The notes under the pieces: model-generated
The model's database searches: none
What the model saw: the letters and a program-made list of their open reading frames with translations, nothing else
Told to the model about the DNA's origin: nothing
Assembly: GCA_963675135.1 (NCBI GenBank)
Contig: OY776133.1
Span: 35,117,494 to 35,181,493, forward strand
Source of the DNA: Galeopsis tetrahit
Taxonomy: Eukaryota > Streptophyta > Magnoliopsida > Lamiales > Lamiaceae
Direction of reading: 5' to 3'
DNA length: 64,000 bases
In this document: in pieces, positions 11,304 through 21,332 of the stretch
Numbering within the stretch: position 1 is the first letter of the stretch
How the letters are laid out: every line of letters starts with the position of its first letter
Program-made: the position numbers and the translations under genes

Positions 11304-11537
11304 TACTAATTTATTACTCCGATTTTTTTTAATAATTAAATTTGTAATTTCGTATTAAAAATGGTAAAATAGTAATTTTGTTATTCCCCGTAAATTTTAA
11401 ATTTTTTTAAAGAAATTTAATTTATATAAGAGAAGGGTAATATAATAAATAACAAAATATAAATTAAAAAATAATTTAATTAACTTAAATCGGTAGAACA
11501 TGTAGCAGGTACATACGATACGATCAAAAATATAACT

Positions 11538-11800
11538 ATGCTAAAAGCAGAGATTTAGTTGACGAGTTTCTCCAAGCTTCCTTGTAATCCTTTCCCTGAT
11601 TTTTAAGACGATTTCAGGATACAATAAAGGTTGAGGAACAGGGCATAACATATGGCAAACCCCTTGTTTCATCGGGTGGCAAATTCAACAAAATGGTACG
11701 TCGGCCTCTGGTTCAAGAATGTTACAGAAAACACTTTTGTTTGGGTCATGAACAGAGATTCTCCCCTCCCGGACAATTCAAGCGTCTTATTAAAACTATT
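11538..11800 (+). pseudogene. Remnant of an S-domain receptor kinase (signal peptide and start of lectin domain only)
   Basis: The ATG at 11538 opens a reading frame like that of the intact gene at 17341 (both begin M-L-K-A), but the frame is soon lost. The text 'GAACAGGGCATAACATA' (11637 onward) corresponds to the E-Q-G-I-T-Y start of the mature B-lectin domain. A deletion then removes 'E-L-G-F-F' and shifts frame. Similarity ends near 11800 and no kinase exons follow. It is a truncated paralogue, related most closely to the broken copy at 13801. Confidence 0.8.
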
Positions 11801-11889
11801 TTAATTTATCTCATATCCACGTGTCGACGTCTCCAAGAGCGACATATTTTGTCCGCATCAAAATCCAATAGGTCGACCTATTTAACTTT

Positions 11890-11890
11890 A

Positions 11891-11937
<47 letters not shown>
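11890..11937. repeat. (TA)n microsatellite
   Basis: An about 40-bp uninterrupted TA run lies immediately before the inverted-repeat element at 11938. Confidence 0.95.
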
Positions 11938-11938
<1 letters not shown>

Positions 11939-12624
11939 GGTTAATTGCAAAAAAAATCACGACCTTTACGGTGTTTATCAATTACAACATATCTTTTTTT
12001 TCTTTGCAATTCGATACACCACCTTTTTATGTTTTGCAATTCGATGCATGTATTTATTTTTCGCCAACACAATTCATGTGTATACACTGAAGCCACATTA
12101 AAGTTCTACACAAATGTCTATATAAATGTTATGACTAATCAATAAAATGTATTTTTTCTATTTTAAAAACTTTTTTAAATAAAAATAATATACAAAATTT
12201 TACATTATTTTTTTGGACTGTGATTTGGAGGACGCTGTCTTATTCTTTTGAGTTTTTGGAGAATTGGAGAAATGATACTAATAATTAAATTGGTTTATGG
12301 TTTTTTTTTAAACAATTTTTTAGTATTGTTTTTAGTTTAAAATAATTTTTTTAGTATTCTTTTTAGTTTAAAATTACTTTTTTAGTATTATTTTTAATTA
12401 AAAACGTTTTAAAAAAAAAAAAAAAATTATTCATCATTCGTGACATTTATGTGGCACCTCGACAATTCTGACGATCACATCATAATTTTAATTGTTGCTA
12501 GAAAATTGACAGATGTATTGAATTGTAAAACTTAAAAAGGTTGTGTATCAAATTGCAAAGAAAAAAAAGATATGTTGTAATTGATAAAAACTGTAAAGGT
12601 CGTGATTTTTTTTGCAATTAACCC
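11938..12624. mobile_element. Long-TIR MITE (Mutator-like?)
   Basis: Inverted ends of about 115 bp begin GGGTTAATTGCAAAAAAAAT and match each other with few mismatches. Both flanks read TATAATATA (11929-11937 and 12625-12633), a 9-bp duplication that would suit a Mutator-like element. Because the flank is a TA-rich microsatellite, part of that match may be chance. The interior is AT-rich, with repeated 'TTTTTTAGTATT', and has no ORF resembling a transposase. Confidence 0.75.
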
Positions 12625-12742
12625 TATAATATATGTGATAATTAAATATAGTAAGGAAGTTTACTAATACTAAATTTGAATATTTTTTTGAGAGGACATG
12701 GCCAGGCTTAGCTAAGAATTATGTAACATGCTAGACTTAGTC

Positions 12743-14057
12743 TACCCAGGCCCCTACAATCTTACCCCTATAAAAAAAAAAATTAAGGAATAGTTGTAAT
12801 TTGCTTCAACATTGACCTATAAATTGAGGGCTTTTTGGCTTACATGAAAATATCTATACTTCAGTAGGGCTGAAGTGGGATCGGACGGAGAAAATCTGTC
12901 TACCTTCGCGTGAATACAACGAACGGAGAAAATTCCTTGTAGCGATGAGTTGCGACGGGCGCCGTAGTATGCAGCAATCGCGAACTGGGAGGTTGAGATT
13001 CGACGTCCTGCAAAAGTCGACGCAGGCAGGGAAGGGAGAATTGGGGGAGAAAGAAACTAATTGTGTGATGTTTATGCGTGTCCTTGCGTTTAGGGAGTCA
13101 ACGAAATTGGGGGAGAAAGCCGCCTGAATCTTCTGCAAGAAGAATTGGGAGAGTAAAAATCGGCTGAATTTTCTGAAGAGAATGGGGAGAAGAACCCTAA
13201 TTTCTAATTTCTAAAATTTGTTGTTCTGTAATTTTCTAAAGAGGAATATTTGCGAATTGGGGAAAGAACCCTAATTACTACTCCCTCCGTCCCACAATAA
13301 CTTTCACACTTTCCTTTTTAGGACGTCTCACAATAACATTCACACCCTTAAAATGGAAAATTCTTTATAAACTTCACCCTCACAATATTCTCAATTTTAC
13401 ACAAATGCCATTACTTTTTCTCCACACATACACAAAAGTCAACTCATTTATTTACTTTATACATAAAGGTTTACAAAATTACCCCTCAAAACTCCACTCA
13501 TTATTACACTTTCTTAATATTTGTGCCCATCTACCTATGCAAATTAATATGGGATGGAGGGAGTACTAATTTATTACTCCGATTTTTTTTTTTAATAATT
13601 AAATTTGTAAATTCGTATTAAAAATGGTAAAATAGCAATTTTGTTATTCCCCGTAAATTTTAAATTTTTTTAAAGAAATTTAATTTATATAAGAGATGGG
13701 TAATATAGTAAATAATAAAATATAAATTAAAAAATAATTTAATTAACTTAAATCGCTAGAGCATGTAGCACGTACATACGATACGATAAAAAATATAACT
13801 ATGCTAAAAGTAGAGATTTGGTTGACGAGTTTCTCCAGCTTCCTTGTAATCCTTTCCCTGATTTTTAAGACGATTTCAGGATACAATAAAGGTTGAGGAA
13901 CAGGGCATAACATACGGCAAACCCCTTGTTTCATCGGGTGGCAAATTCGAACTGGGATTCTTCAACAAAATGGTTCAAGAATGTTACAGAAAACACTTTT
14001 GTTTGGGTCATGAACAGAGATTCTCCCCTCCCGGACAATTCAAGCGTCTTAAAACTT
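12743..14057 (+). repeat. Duplicated segment, copy 2
   Basis: This is the partner of 10454-11800, beginning 'CTACCCAGGCCCCTACA'. It contains the same upstream block, a MITE at the identical site but of another subfamily, and the 5' end of the receptor-kinase pseudogene. Unlike copy 1 it continues into kinase exons. Confidence 0.85.
13281..13563. mobile_element. Stowaway-like MITE, subfamily 1
   Basis: The ends are CTCCCTCCGTCCCACAATAA and ...ATGGGATGGAGGGAG with TA on both sides. The body matches the partial MITE at 1-274 closely (for example the shared 'TTACCCCTCAAAACTCCACT'). It is 283 bp long and non-coding. Confidence 0.9.
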
Positions 14058-15189
14058 ACCCCCCAGGAATTCTACTTCTTCTCAACAGCACCAATGGGCG
14101 TCTAATGCAAGATGATAAGATGAAGCTTGATGAATGTAGAGCAGAGTGTTTGAATTAGAATTACTCTTGTATGGGGTTCACACAGTTGAATATAAGGACA
14201 TGAAGTGGATGTTTGATTTGGTTCGATGAGTTGGTTGATATGAGGGGCTTGTCTCAAGATGGGCAGATTGTTTACATCTTCTGAGGCAGGTAATTAAGAT
14301 TATTTAGATATTATTCAGTTAGTATTTAGTTTGATCATTTGATGTACAAATTAAACACATTTTTGAATTCGATTCAGAAGATTCTAAAGGAAATTAAATA
14401 CAAGAGAAATTGTGATAGCCAGTGTGGTTTCTGTTGTGGCTGTGCTTCTCTTACTCTTGCTGGCTTTATATTTATGTAATCGGAAGACGAAGACGAAGAA
14501 GTTAATGAGAGAAAAATGTGATCTGCCATTTTGGGACTTGTCTGTTGTTCTCAGAGCAATGGATAACTTTTTGAGTAGCAACAAGCTTGGGGAGGGTGGA
14601 TTTGGTCCTGTTTACAAGGTAGTTTAATAATAAAGATTAAATCATAGATAAAAATTCGACAAATCATCTAAACAAGTTGTTGATCTCAGGGCGTTCTGGA
14701 AGGAGGACAAGAAATAGCGGTGAAGCGATTATCGAAGGAATCGAGGCAAGGGCTGGACAAACTAAAGAATGAATTACATCCTCATCGCCAAACTTCAGCA
14801 TCAAAATCTTGTTAAAATTCTGGGATGCTGCATCCAACGTGACGAGAGCATGCTCGTCTACGAATATCTACCTAACAAGAGCCTCGACGTTATCTTATTT
14901 GGTCAGTCTTCTAATCTTTAAAACTCACACCTTACACTTTTACTTATGATGTTTGAGTACTAATGTGCACATCATATTTAATTTCTACAGATAAATCATC
15001 AATGGAATTGCGAGAGGGATGTTGGTATCTTCATCAAGATTCGCGCTTGAGAATTATACATCGAGACCTCAAAGCTAGCAATGTATTGCTCGATTCTGAG
15101 ATGAACCCCAAAATATCAGACTTTGGATTGGCAAGGAGTTTTGTAGGCAACGAAACGGAGGCTCAAACACATCGTGTCGTTGGAACATA
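13801..15189 (+). pseudogene. Broken G-type lectin S-receptor-like kinase (exons 1-4 only)
   Basis: The start at 13801 and the first residues resemble the intact gene at 17341. Exon 1 (to about 14288) keeps the signal peptide region, the lectin start and a PAN-domain tail, but a large internal deletion removes most of the lectin and SLG domains, and stops occur (for example after 'A-E-C-L-N'). The TM/juxtamembrane exon (about 14381-14618) keeps 'G-E-G-G-F-G-P-V-Y-K' but starts with a stop. Exon 3 (14690-14901) has an indel near 14772. Exon 4 (14991-15189) has a deletion before 'Y-L-H-Q-D' but still shows HRDLKAS and DFGLAR. Exons 5 and 6 are absent. Confidence 0.9.
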
Positions 15190-15418
15190 GTAAGAATCTT
15201 TAAAGTCCAGTTGCTTCTCATTCTAATCACATCTAAAAGCTTGAAAAGAATTATGTAGGATTATTATAAAATATTTAACAAGTTTGATCTCAATCAGACT
15301 CATATATATGTTTTCTTTATCAATTCCTAAATGGAACATAACATTAATTTCTTAAATAACAGACGGCTTTGGAATAAACATATTACTTAAATTGGATTTT
15401 TTCAGGCAGTGCCATCCC
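15190..15418. other. Short intergenic/decayed intron sequence
   Basis: The sequence begins like the exon 4-5 intron of the intact kinases ('GTAAGAATCTT'), then becomes AT-rich. Exon 5 is not found before the PMEI-like gene. Confidence 0.6.
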
Positions 15419-16036
15419 TTAGCTTGATAAATGTTTCGTAGCAGCCTTAACAATCTCCACATAACGTTCGAATTCCTTGTTCCTTTCCCAAATATGGGCT
15501 GGGTCGTATGATTTTTTTCCAAATTGATGTTTGCAACTCTTCAACTCTTTAACAACATCATCCACATGTTCGTAAATTTCTTGATAATAATAAGAATCCA
15601 ATTTCCCCTTTGCGATTCCCAGGATACGGTTAGCATCGTTGTAATTATTCGAGCAAGAATTGTACTTTTCCTTCAATGCATCGTCTCCGGAATCACGTTG
15701 GAGTTGGTTTAGTTTATCATTGATTTCATCGGATTTTTTTATGGCCAGGTCAATTACCACGCTGGCGACATTCCGGCTGTCCGTGTTGGTGAACCTGTTT
15801 AGCTCTGGTTTGATGATCTTCCAACACTGCTTTGTCTTTTTGGTATCGGAGCATAGATCTCTCAGATAATGTTCAATTTCTGAATCATTGCCTCCATCAT
15901 ATCCAGAGCTTGAATCATATTCGTAGTGAGTTTCGGATTCTTCGTATTCTGAATTATCACTATGACCAATTGAAATATGAATTGCAATCGAGAGAATGAG
16001 AGCAATTAGAAGCATTTTTGGCAAAGAATAAACCAT
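15419..16036 (-). CDS. PMEI-like secreted protein (plant invertase/pectin methylesterase inhibitor domain)
   Basis: This is a single-exon 205-residue ORF. Residues 1-24 form a signal peptide with a hydrophobic stretch (L-L-I-A-L-I-L-S-I-A-I), so the product is probably secreted. It is followed by an unusually acidic, Tyr/Ser-rich linker (about 25-58). The PMEI-type helical domain occupies about 59-200 with the family's four Cys: C62 and C71 (first pair, 'L-C-S-D-T...Q-C-W-K') and C128 and C168 (second pair, with the typical 'Y-x-x-C-x-x-x-Y-x-D-A' context). Family members inhibit pectin methylesterases or invertases in the cell wall; the target here is unknown. Length is normal for the family, though the acidic linker is not. 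The start at 16036 is favoured because it gives a full signal peptide; Met8 (16015) is an alternative. It is convergent with the broken kinase copy upstream. Confidence 0.82.
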   Translation of the reverse strand: MVYSLPKMLLIALILSIAIHISIGHSDNSEYEESETHYEYDSSSGYDGGNDSEIEHYLRDLCSDTKKTKQCWKIIKPELNRFTNTDSRNVASVVIDLAIKKSDEINDKLNQLQRDSGDDALKEKYNSCSNNYNDANRILGIAKGKLDSYYYQEIYEHVDDVVKELKSCKHQFGKKSYDPAHIWERNKEFERYVEIVKAATKHLSS

Positions 16037-17340
16037 TTTTGTTCCTTTTAGTAATAATATTCTAATGTTGGTCGAAATTGCGGTCTCTTGTATTGAAGTG
16101 TTACTTCAAATAACTTGTTTATATTGAGGTATTGACCATTATTCTTGATAGTTAATGCATGTTTTTATTATATTCAGTTTCTCTTTCGTAGGGTTATTAG
16201 GTGTACTGATTTGTAGGTTATAAAAATAATAAGTAATTGAGGTTGTTTCATTCTTTGTTTTGAAAATAATCATTGAAAACACATTATTTTATAATTTTCT
16301 TGTTGAAAATAAAATAGTGTTGACAATTATAATATAAATAATTAAGACTAAGACTTAACTGTCGTTTTAAGTACTTAGAAAAACTACTATAATTTTATGC
16401 AAGAAAGCTTATCAGCTGAATTTAATTCAGTTTGATAAATATGACATCATGAATGAATAACAATATCAAAAGCAAGTAAAAGCTCCCTAGAATTTATAGT
16501 GGTTCGGTCTTCAGACCTACGTCCACCCTCAAACTTCAACAGTGAAGTTAATTCATTAACTATAAGGACTTATAATTTTTAAGTTAAAAAAAAAAGAGAC
16601 TTTGAACTAGATATTCTCCTCGAAGATATGACTCTACTGACAAAAAGTTTGAACCAACTATGGATTCTAAGCTAAGAATATGAATCTTTGAATTGAGCTT
16701 AAGAACTGAATATTACCATTAGATCATATTTGGAGACATCCATATTCAGTGTGTTGTTTGCTTGACTGTTTTTTTTCACTTGAATATCCGTCGCATTTTT
16801 CTTCGATGTTTCCTGTATGGTGTTCGTTGTCGCGGCAGCATCTTCCGTCTATTTTTTTATGGGTCCCTAAAAATTTACTATGTTATATTTATGTCCGAGT
16901 AGAACGCCTCCTTTGACTCATGACTGTGGAGTAGGTGTTATTTAGTCAGAATTACAATACAAGAAATCTCAAATGTAAATTATCCATACATACATGGAGT
17001 AAAATAAGCGGGGTGGTTGATGGGATTATACATTCTAAATAAATCTACACTCCAGAGTACTAAAAATCAATTTCCAGGAAAGGCCGGTTTACGTAGCTGG
17101 ACGGTCGACATGATTTGTTAATAGGTGATAATGTTTGTCAAGAACTAATTTAAATATTAAAGAGTCCAAGTCTTCATCTTCATCTTGAATCCCTAATTAG
17201 AATAATTCTTGTTAGAGGAATAAAAACAAATAGGTGTAATAATTCTTGTTAGAAAAAAAAAAAACTAATGTGTTGAACTTTGACCCAATATAGTGATATA
17301 CATAGTCCCAAATCCGCAATTAGCACTCAAAAATATAATT
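16037..17340. other. Intergenic region: PMEI promoter side and upstream of receptor kinase 1
   Basis: The sequence is AT-rich. Apart from the LTR remnant at about 16370-16780 no element is recognised. The 50 bp before 17341 ('ATATAATTATGCTAAAAGCA') are shared with the regions upstream of the two broken copies, so the duplicates carried promoter-proximal sequence. Confidence 0.6.
16370..16780 (-). repeat. Diverged LTR remnant
   Basis: It contains 'TTTATAGTGGTTCGG' near 16495 followed by 'CCTACGTCCACCCTC' and a Cys-poor AT-rich tail, the same module as in the LTR sequences at 4860, 8710 and 45578. Neither terminus is identifiable, and no target duplication was found. Confidence 0.45.
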
Positions 17341-20303
17341 ATGCTAAAAGCAGGGATTCGTTTCTCCAGTTTTCTTGTACTAATATTTTCCCTGATTTTT
17401 CAGGGGAATTGTGGTGCAACAGATACAATAAAAGTTGATGAACAAGGCATAACATACGGAAAGCCCCTGGTTTCAACTGGTGGGAAATTTGAGCTGGGAT
17501 TCTTCAGCCCTGGAGATTCAAGAAAATGGTACCTCGGCCTCTGGTTCAAGAATGTAACAGAAAACACTTTTGTTTGGGTGTTGAACAGAGATTCTCCTCT
17601 CACTAATAATTCCGGGGTGTTAAAAATTCTCCACCCCGGAATTCTACTTCTCGTCAACAGCACGAATGGAACTGTGTGGGCGTCGAATGCAACAGCATCC
17701 GTGCAAAACCCCGTTGCGCAGCTGCTCGACTCTGGAAATTTTGTGGTCAGGGAAGAGAGGGATGACAGCCCCGAGAATTTCGTGTGGCAGAGTTTCGACC
17801 ATCCGACGGATACCTACTTACCGGGTATGAACTTGGGGTGGGATTTGGTGAGTCGTAAAGAGAATTATCTTTGTTCATGGAAAAGCAGGGATGATCCGGG
17901 GACAGGGGAGTATACTTATCATCTGGATCCCACTGGATACCCGCAGATAGTGATGAAGAGAGGTCCGGTTATACTGCATCGAATCGGGCCCTGGAATGGG
18001 ATCCGGTTTCCAGGGCCGCCTAACCCGATACAGGACCCGACTTACAATCTAACATTTGTGATGGATGATAAGGTGGTTTATTATAGGTCGGATTTGGTTG
18101 ATAAATCGTTCGTTTCGAGGTACACGTTGAACTATAGCGGCTTTGCTCAGCGATGGACTTGGGCTGATCGGAGTCGCGGATGGGTGATTTATTTTAGTGT
18201 TCCATCGGACATGTGTGATGATTACAATAAGTGTGGAGTGTACGGTAGTTGTAATGGTAAATCTCCGCCGTGTGAGTGTCTTGATCATAGGTTTGTGCCC
18301 AAGGATCCGAATGGGTGGGCTGGACTTGGGTCGGATTGGTCGAGTGGATGTGTTCGTAGGACGAATTTGAGTTGCCAGGGAGACGTGTTCGTGGAGTATT
18401 CGGGGATTAAATTGCCGGATGCGAGAAATTCTTGGCATAATGATATGATGACACTTGATGAATGTAGAGCAGAGTGTTTGAGAAATTGTTCTTGTATGGC
18501 GCACACACATTTGGACATGAGGAAACAAAGTGGATGTTTGATTTGGTTCGATGAGTTGATTGATATCAGGAGTTTGTCTGTAGATGGACAGGTTATTTAC
18601 ATCAGAATGGCTTCTTCTGAAGCAGGTAATTAAGAATTTGTGTTATTTATTTATTTAGTTTGTTATATAATTAAGCTGTGTTCTTTAATTTGATTCAGAT
18701 TCTAAAGGGAAGAGATTAGACATTGTGATCATAGCCAGTGTGGTTTCGGTTGTGGCTATCGTTCTGTTACTCCTTGGATTATACTTATGTAATCGGAAGA
18801 AGATAACGAGAGACGAAATTGAAGAGGACGAGTCAGATCTGCCATGTTGGGATTTGTCTGTAGTTCTCAAAGCGACGGATAACTTTTCGAGTAGCAACAA
18901 GCTTGGGGAAGGTGGATTTGGTCCCGTTTACAAGGTAATATCTCTATAAAAAAACTTTGTAGTTTTGTACTGTACTTGTAGCAAGTGGTGAAATAATTAG
19001 TGAATGAAAGAGAATATACTTTCAAGGAGTCAAAATATTGACCATCTGTTAAAGGACAAAAATTAATGCTTCATTATATAGTCCATATATATAATATTAT
19101 TGCAACAGTATCCATCTGTCTAGTTTGTCACAAGTGGTTATCTTATTATACAGGGGGTGGTGGAAGGTGGACAAGAAATTGCTGTGAAACGACTGTCGAA
19201 GGAATCGAGGCAGGGGCGGGACGAACTAAAGAATGAAGTGATCTTCATTGCCAAACTTCGACATCGAAATCTTGTTAAGCTTCTAGGATGCTGCATCCAA
19301 CGAGATGAAAGCATGCTCATCTACGAATATCTGCCTAACAAAAGCCTCGACTTTTTCCTATTCGGTCAGTCTTATAATCCTAATACTTCACAGTACCAGG
19401 TGCACTTTGTGTATGATGTTTTAGTCGTATTGTTGACAACATACATATTTGATCGCACAGATCAATCAAAAAGTAGGTTGCTTGATTGGCAGAAGCGCTT
19501 CCATATCATCAATGGAATCGCGAGAGGGCTCTTGTATCTTCATCAGGATTCGCCCTTGAGAATTATACACCGAGACCTCAAAGCTAGCAATATTTTACTC
19601 GATTCTGAGATGAACCCCAAAATATCAGACTTTGGATTGGCAAGGAGTTTTGGAGGCAACGAAACGGAGGCTCAGACATTTCGCGTTGTTGGGACATAGT
19701 AAGAATCTTATCCTAACCACATTTAAGAGCTTAAAGAAAGGAGTATTTTATATGTGACTATTCTATTTAATGCAGTGGATACATGTCTCCAGAGTATGCA
19801 ATTGATGGAATGTTTTCAGTCAAATCCGACGTGTTCAGCTTCGGTGTTCTTCTGCTTGAAATTGTGTCTGGCAAAAAAAATAGAGGATTTTCCCATCATG
19901 AACACAATCTCAACCTTCTAGGCCATGTAAGTCTTCAAAACTACTATATATTAACATGAAAAAATACGAGATGAAATGTTCAATTAATTCTATTTTGTAG
20001 GCATGGAAGCTTTTTAAAGAAGGCCGATCATTGGAACTAGTCGATGCATGTCTAGACGACAAATTTGAGGGTACGGAAGTGGTGAGGTCGATTGAAGTAG
20101 GTTTGTTATGCGTTCAGCAGAATCCAGAAGATAGGCCAAGTATGTCCTCTGTGGTGTGGATGCTGGGAAATGAAGGTGAAGTTTCTGAAGCCAAGCATCC
20201 TGGTTTCTTCACTGAAAGAGGTGTTAAGGGTCATGCTTTGAGTAGCACGAATGTTACGAATTCGATGAATGATTTGACTATTACGATCCCCGAGCCTCGA
20301 TAA
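17341..20303 (+). CDS. G-type lectin S-receptor-like Ser/Thr kinase 1 (SD1 type), six exons
   Basis: The proposed exons are 17341-18625, 18699-18934, 19154-19364, 19461-19698, 19776-19926 and 20001-20303, all with GT..AG introns and consistent phases, giving 807 residues. The ATG at 17341 starts a signal peptide; the ORF extension further upstream has no ATG. Order: B-lectin (about 25-175), S-locus glycoprotein domain with Cys-rich EGF-like part (about 200-320), PAN/apple domain (about 340-420, C-rich), TM helix (about 435-459), kinase (about 490-770). Kinase motifs are complete: G-E-G-G-F-G-P-V-Y-K, Lys519 in A-V-K-R-L, H-R-D-L-K-A-S-N with Asp616, and D-F-G at 634-636. 'H-R-D' marks it as an RD kinase. 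The family acts at the plasma membrane in cell-surface perception; the ligand is unknown. Self-incompatibility function is not implied. It lies 1.0 kb upstream of paralogue 2. Confidence 0.92.
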
Positions 20304-21332
20304 ATAGTCAACCAATCAAGAAATTGTATATCACGATTTTTAATTGGCAATGTATTACTATACATTATCAATACTATTGTTTATCATACACTACTAATGT
20401 GTTGTAGAATTCCTAAACAAAAGTCTAGTAAAAATGCAAAGAAATTACCTAGGTATAAAGAGATTATGGGGGAAAAAAAAACTCAGCTTTATAGGGTAGT
20501 ATAAAAAAGCTACTTTATCAAATTTGTTCTCATACATTTTATAAAAATATCACTTTATTTATACTCATGTCCATCACTTAATTAATAATATTGTCATTCA
20601 ACTATATTTATAAACAATTACTTTATTTATAATGGATCTTACAATACTTAACAATACGCTTAACTTTACGAATATATCACAAAAATTGGGAAATTTTATT
20701 AAAATATTGAAAATTAAAATAAAAAATCAAAGATTATTATAATATACTACTATTATGCATATATTTCATTCAAAAGTACAATAAAATTATATATTTAAAA
20801 TATACATATAGATAATAGATTATATAAATACGGTTGTACGAGGACAATTGAAAACATAATACTCCCGTAGAATATAAAATGCAGGATATAACCTGAGAAA
20901 CAGCACTGCATAGTAGAAAGTGGGAAGATGGACAATATCATATGAATCATGGCATGGGTAGGTCCAACTGGTCCAAGTCCAACGTTACATACTACACTAT
21001 AAGTTTTTGTTTTTATTTTAAAAAAACAAAAACAAAAAAACAAACTTTGAAATACAGGGGCAAAAACATTCAACTTAAAACTGCGCCGCAAATAAGAATT
21101 TTTATAATTTTTTTGAAATGAATAAACAAAATGAAGTTGCTGGAAAGTATAATGCCTCAAAATTTTAAAATATTAAAGAAGTCAGACACTTGATCTTGAT
21201 TGAATTCATAGTTGGAATAAATCCCAAAAGCTGGAAACTTTTGACTCATACAAACATGCTTCCAATTTCCAACTCAGTAATCACCATTTAAACACAAACT
21301 CCGCCGTTTTCTCATCGGATTTTCAACTTCCG
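20304..21332. other. Intergenic region between the two receptor kinases
   Basis: The sequence is AT-rich and contains no ORF or transposon ends that I recognise. It must contain the terminator of kinase 1 and the promoter of kinase 2. An ORF on the minus strand (20795-21160) shows no recognisable domain and biased codons, so it is left out. Confidence 0.6.

Larger units (their letters stand above)
10454..11800 (+). repeat. Duplicated segment, copy 1
   Basis: The segment runs from 'ACCCAGGCCCCTACA' through an AAGAACCCTAATT region, a MITE and the start of a receptor-kinase remnant. It matches 12743-14057 over nearly its whole length, with differences of a few percent by eye and small indels. 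The first 550 bp contain short ORFs in both strands that are not clearly protein-coding. The copies diverge after the shared 'CAATTCAAGCGTCTTA'. Confidence 0.85.

Noticed and set aside
11693..11938. 81-codon ORF ending in a TA repeat
   Set aside because: It is the kinase remnant read in a shifted frame and running into a microsatellite.
17293..17340. Extended start for receptor kinase 1
   Set aside because: The extension begins without an ATG. The ATG at 17341 gives a proper signal peptide and matches the starts of the broken copies.
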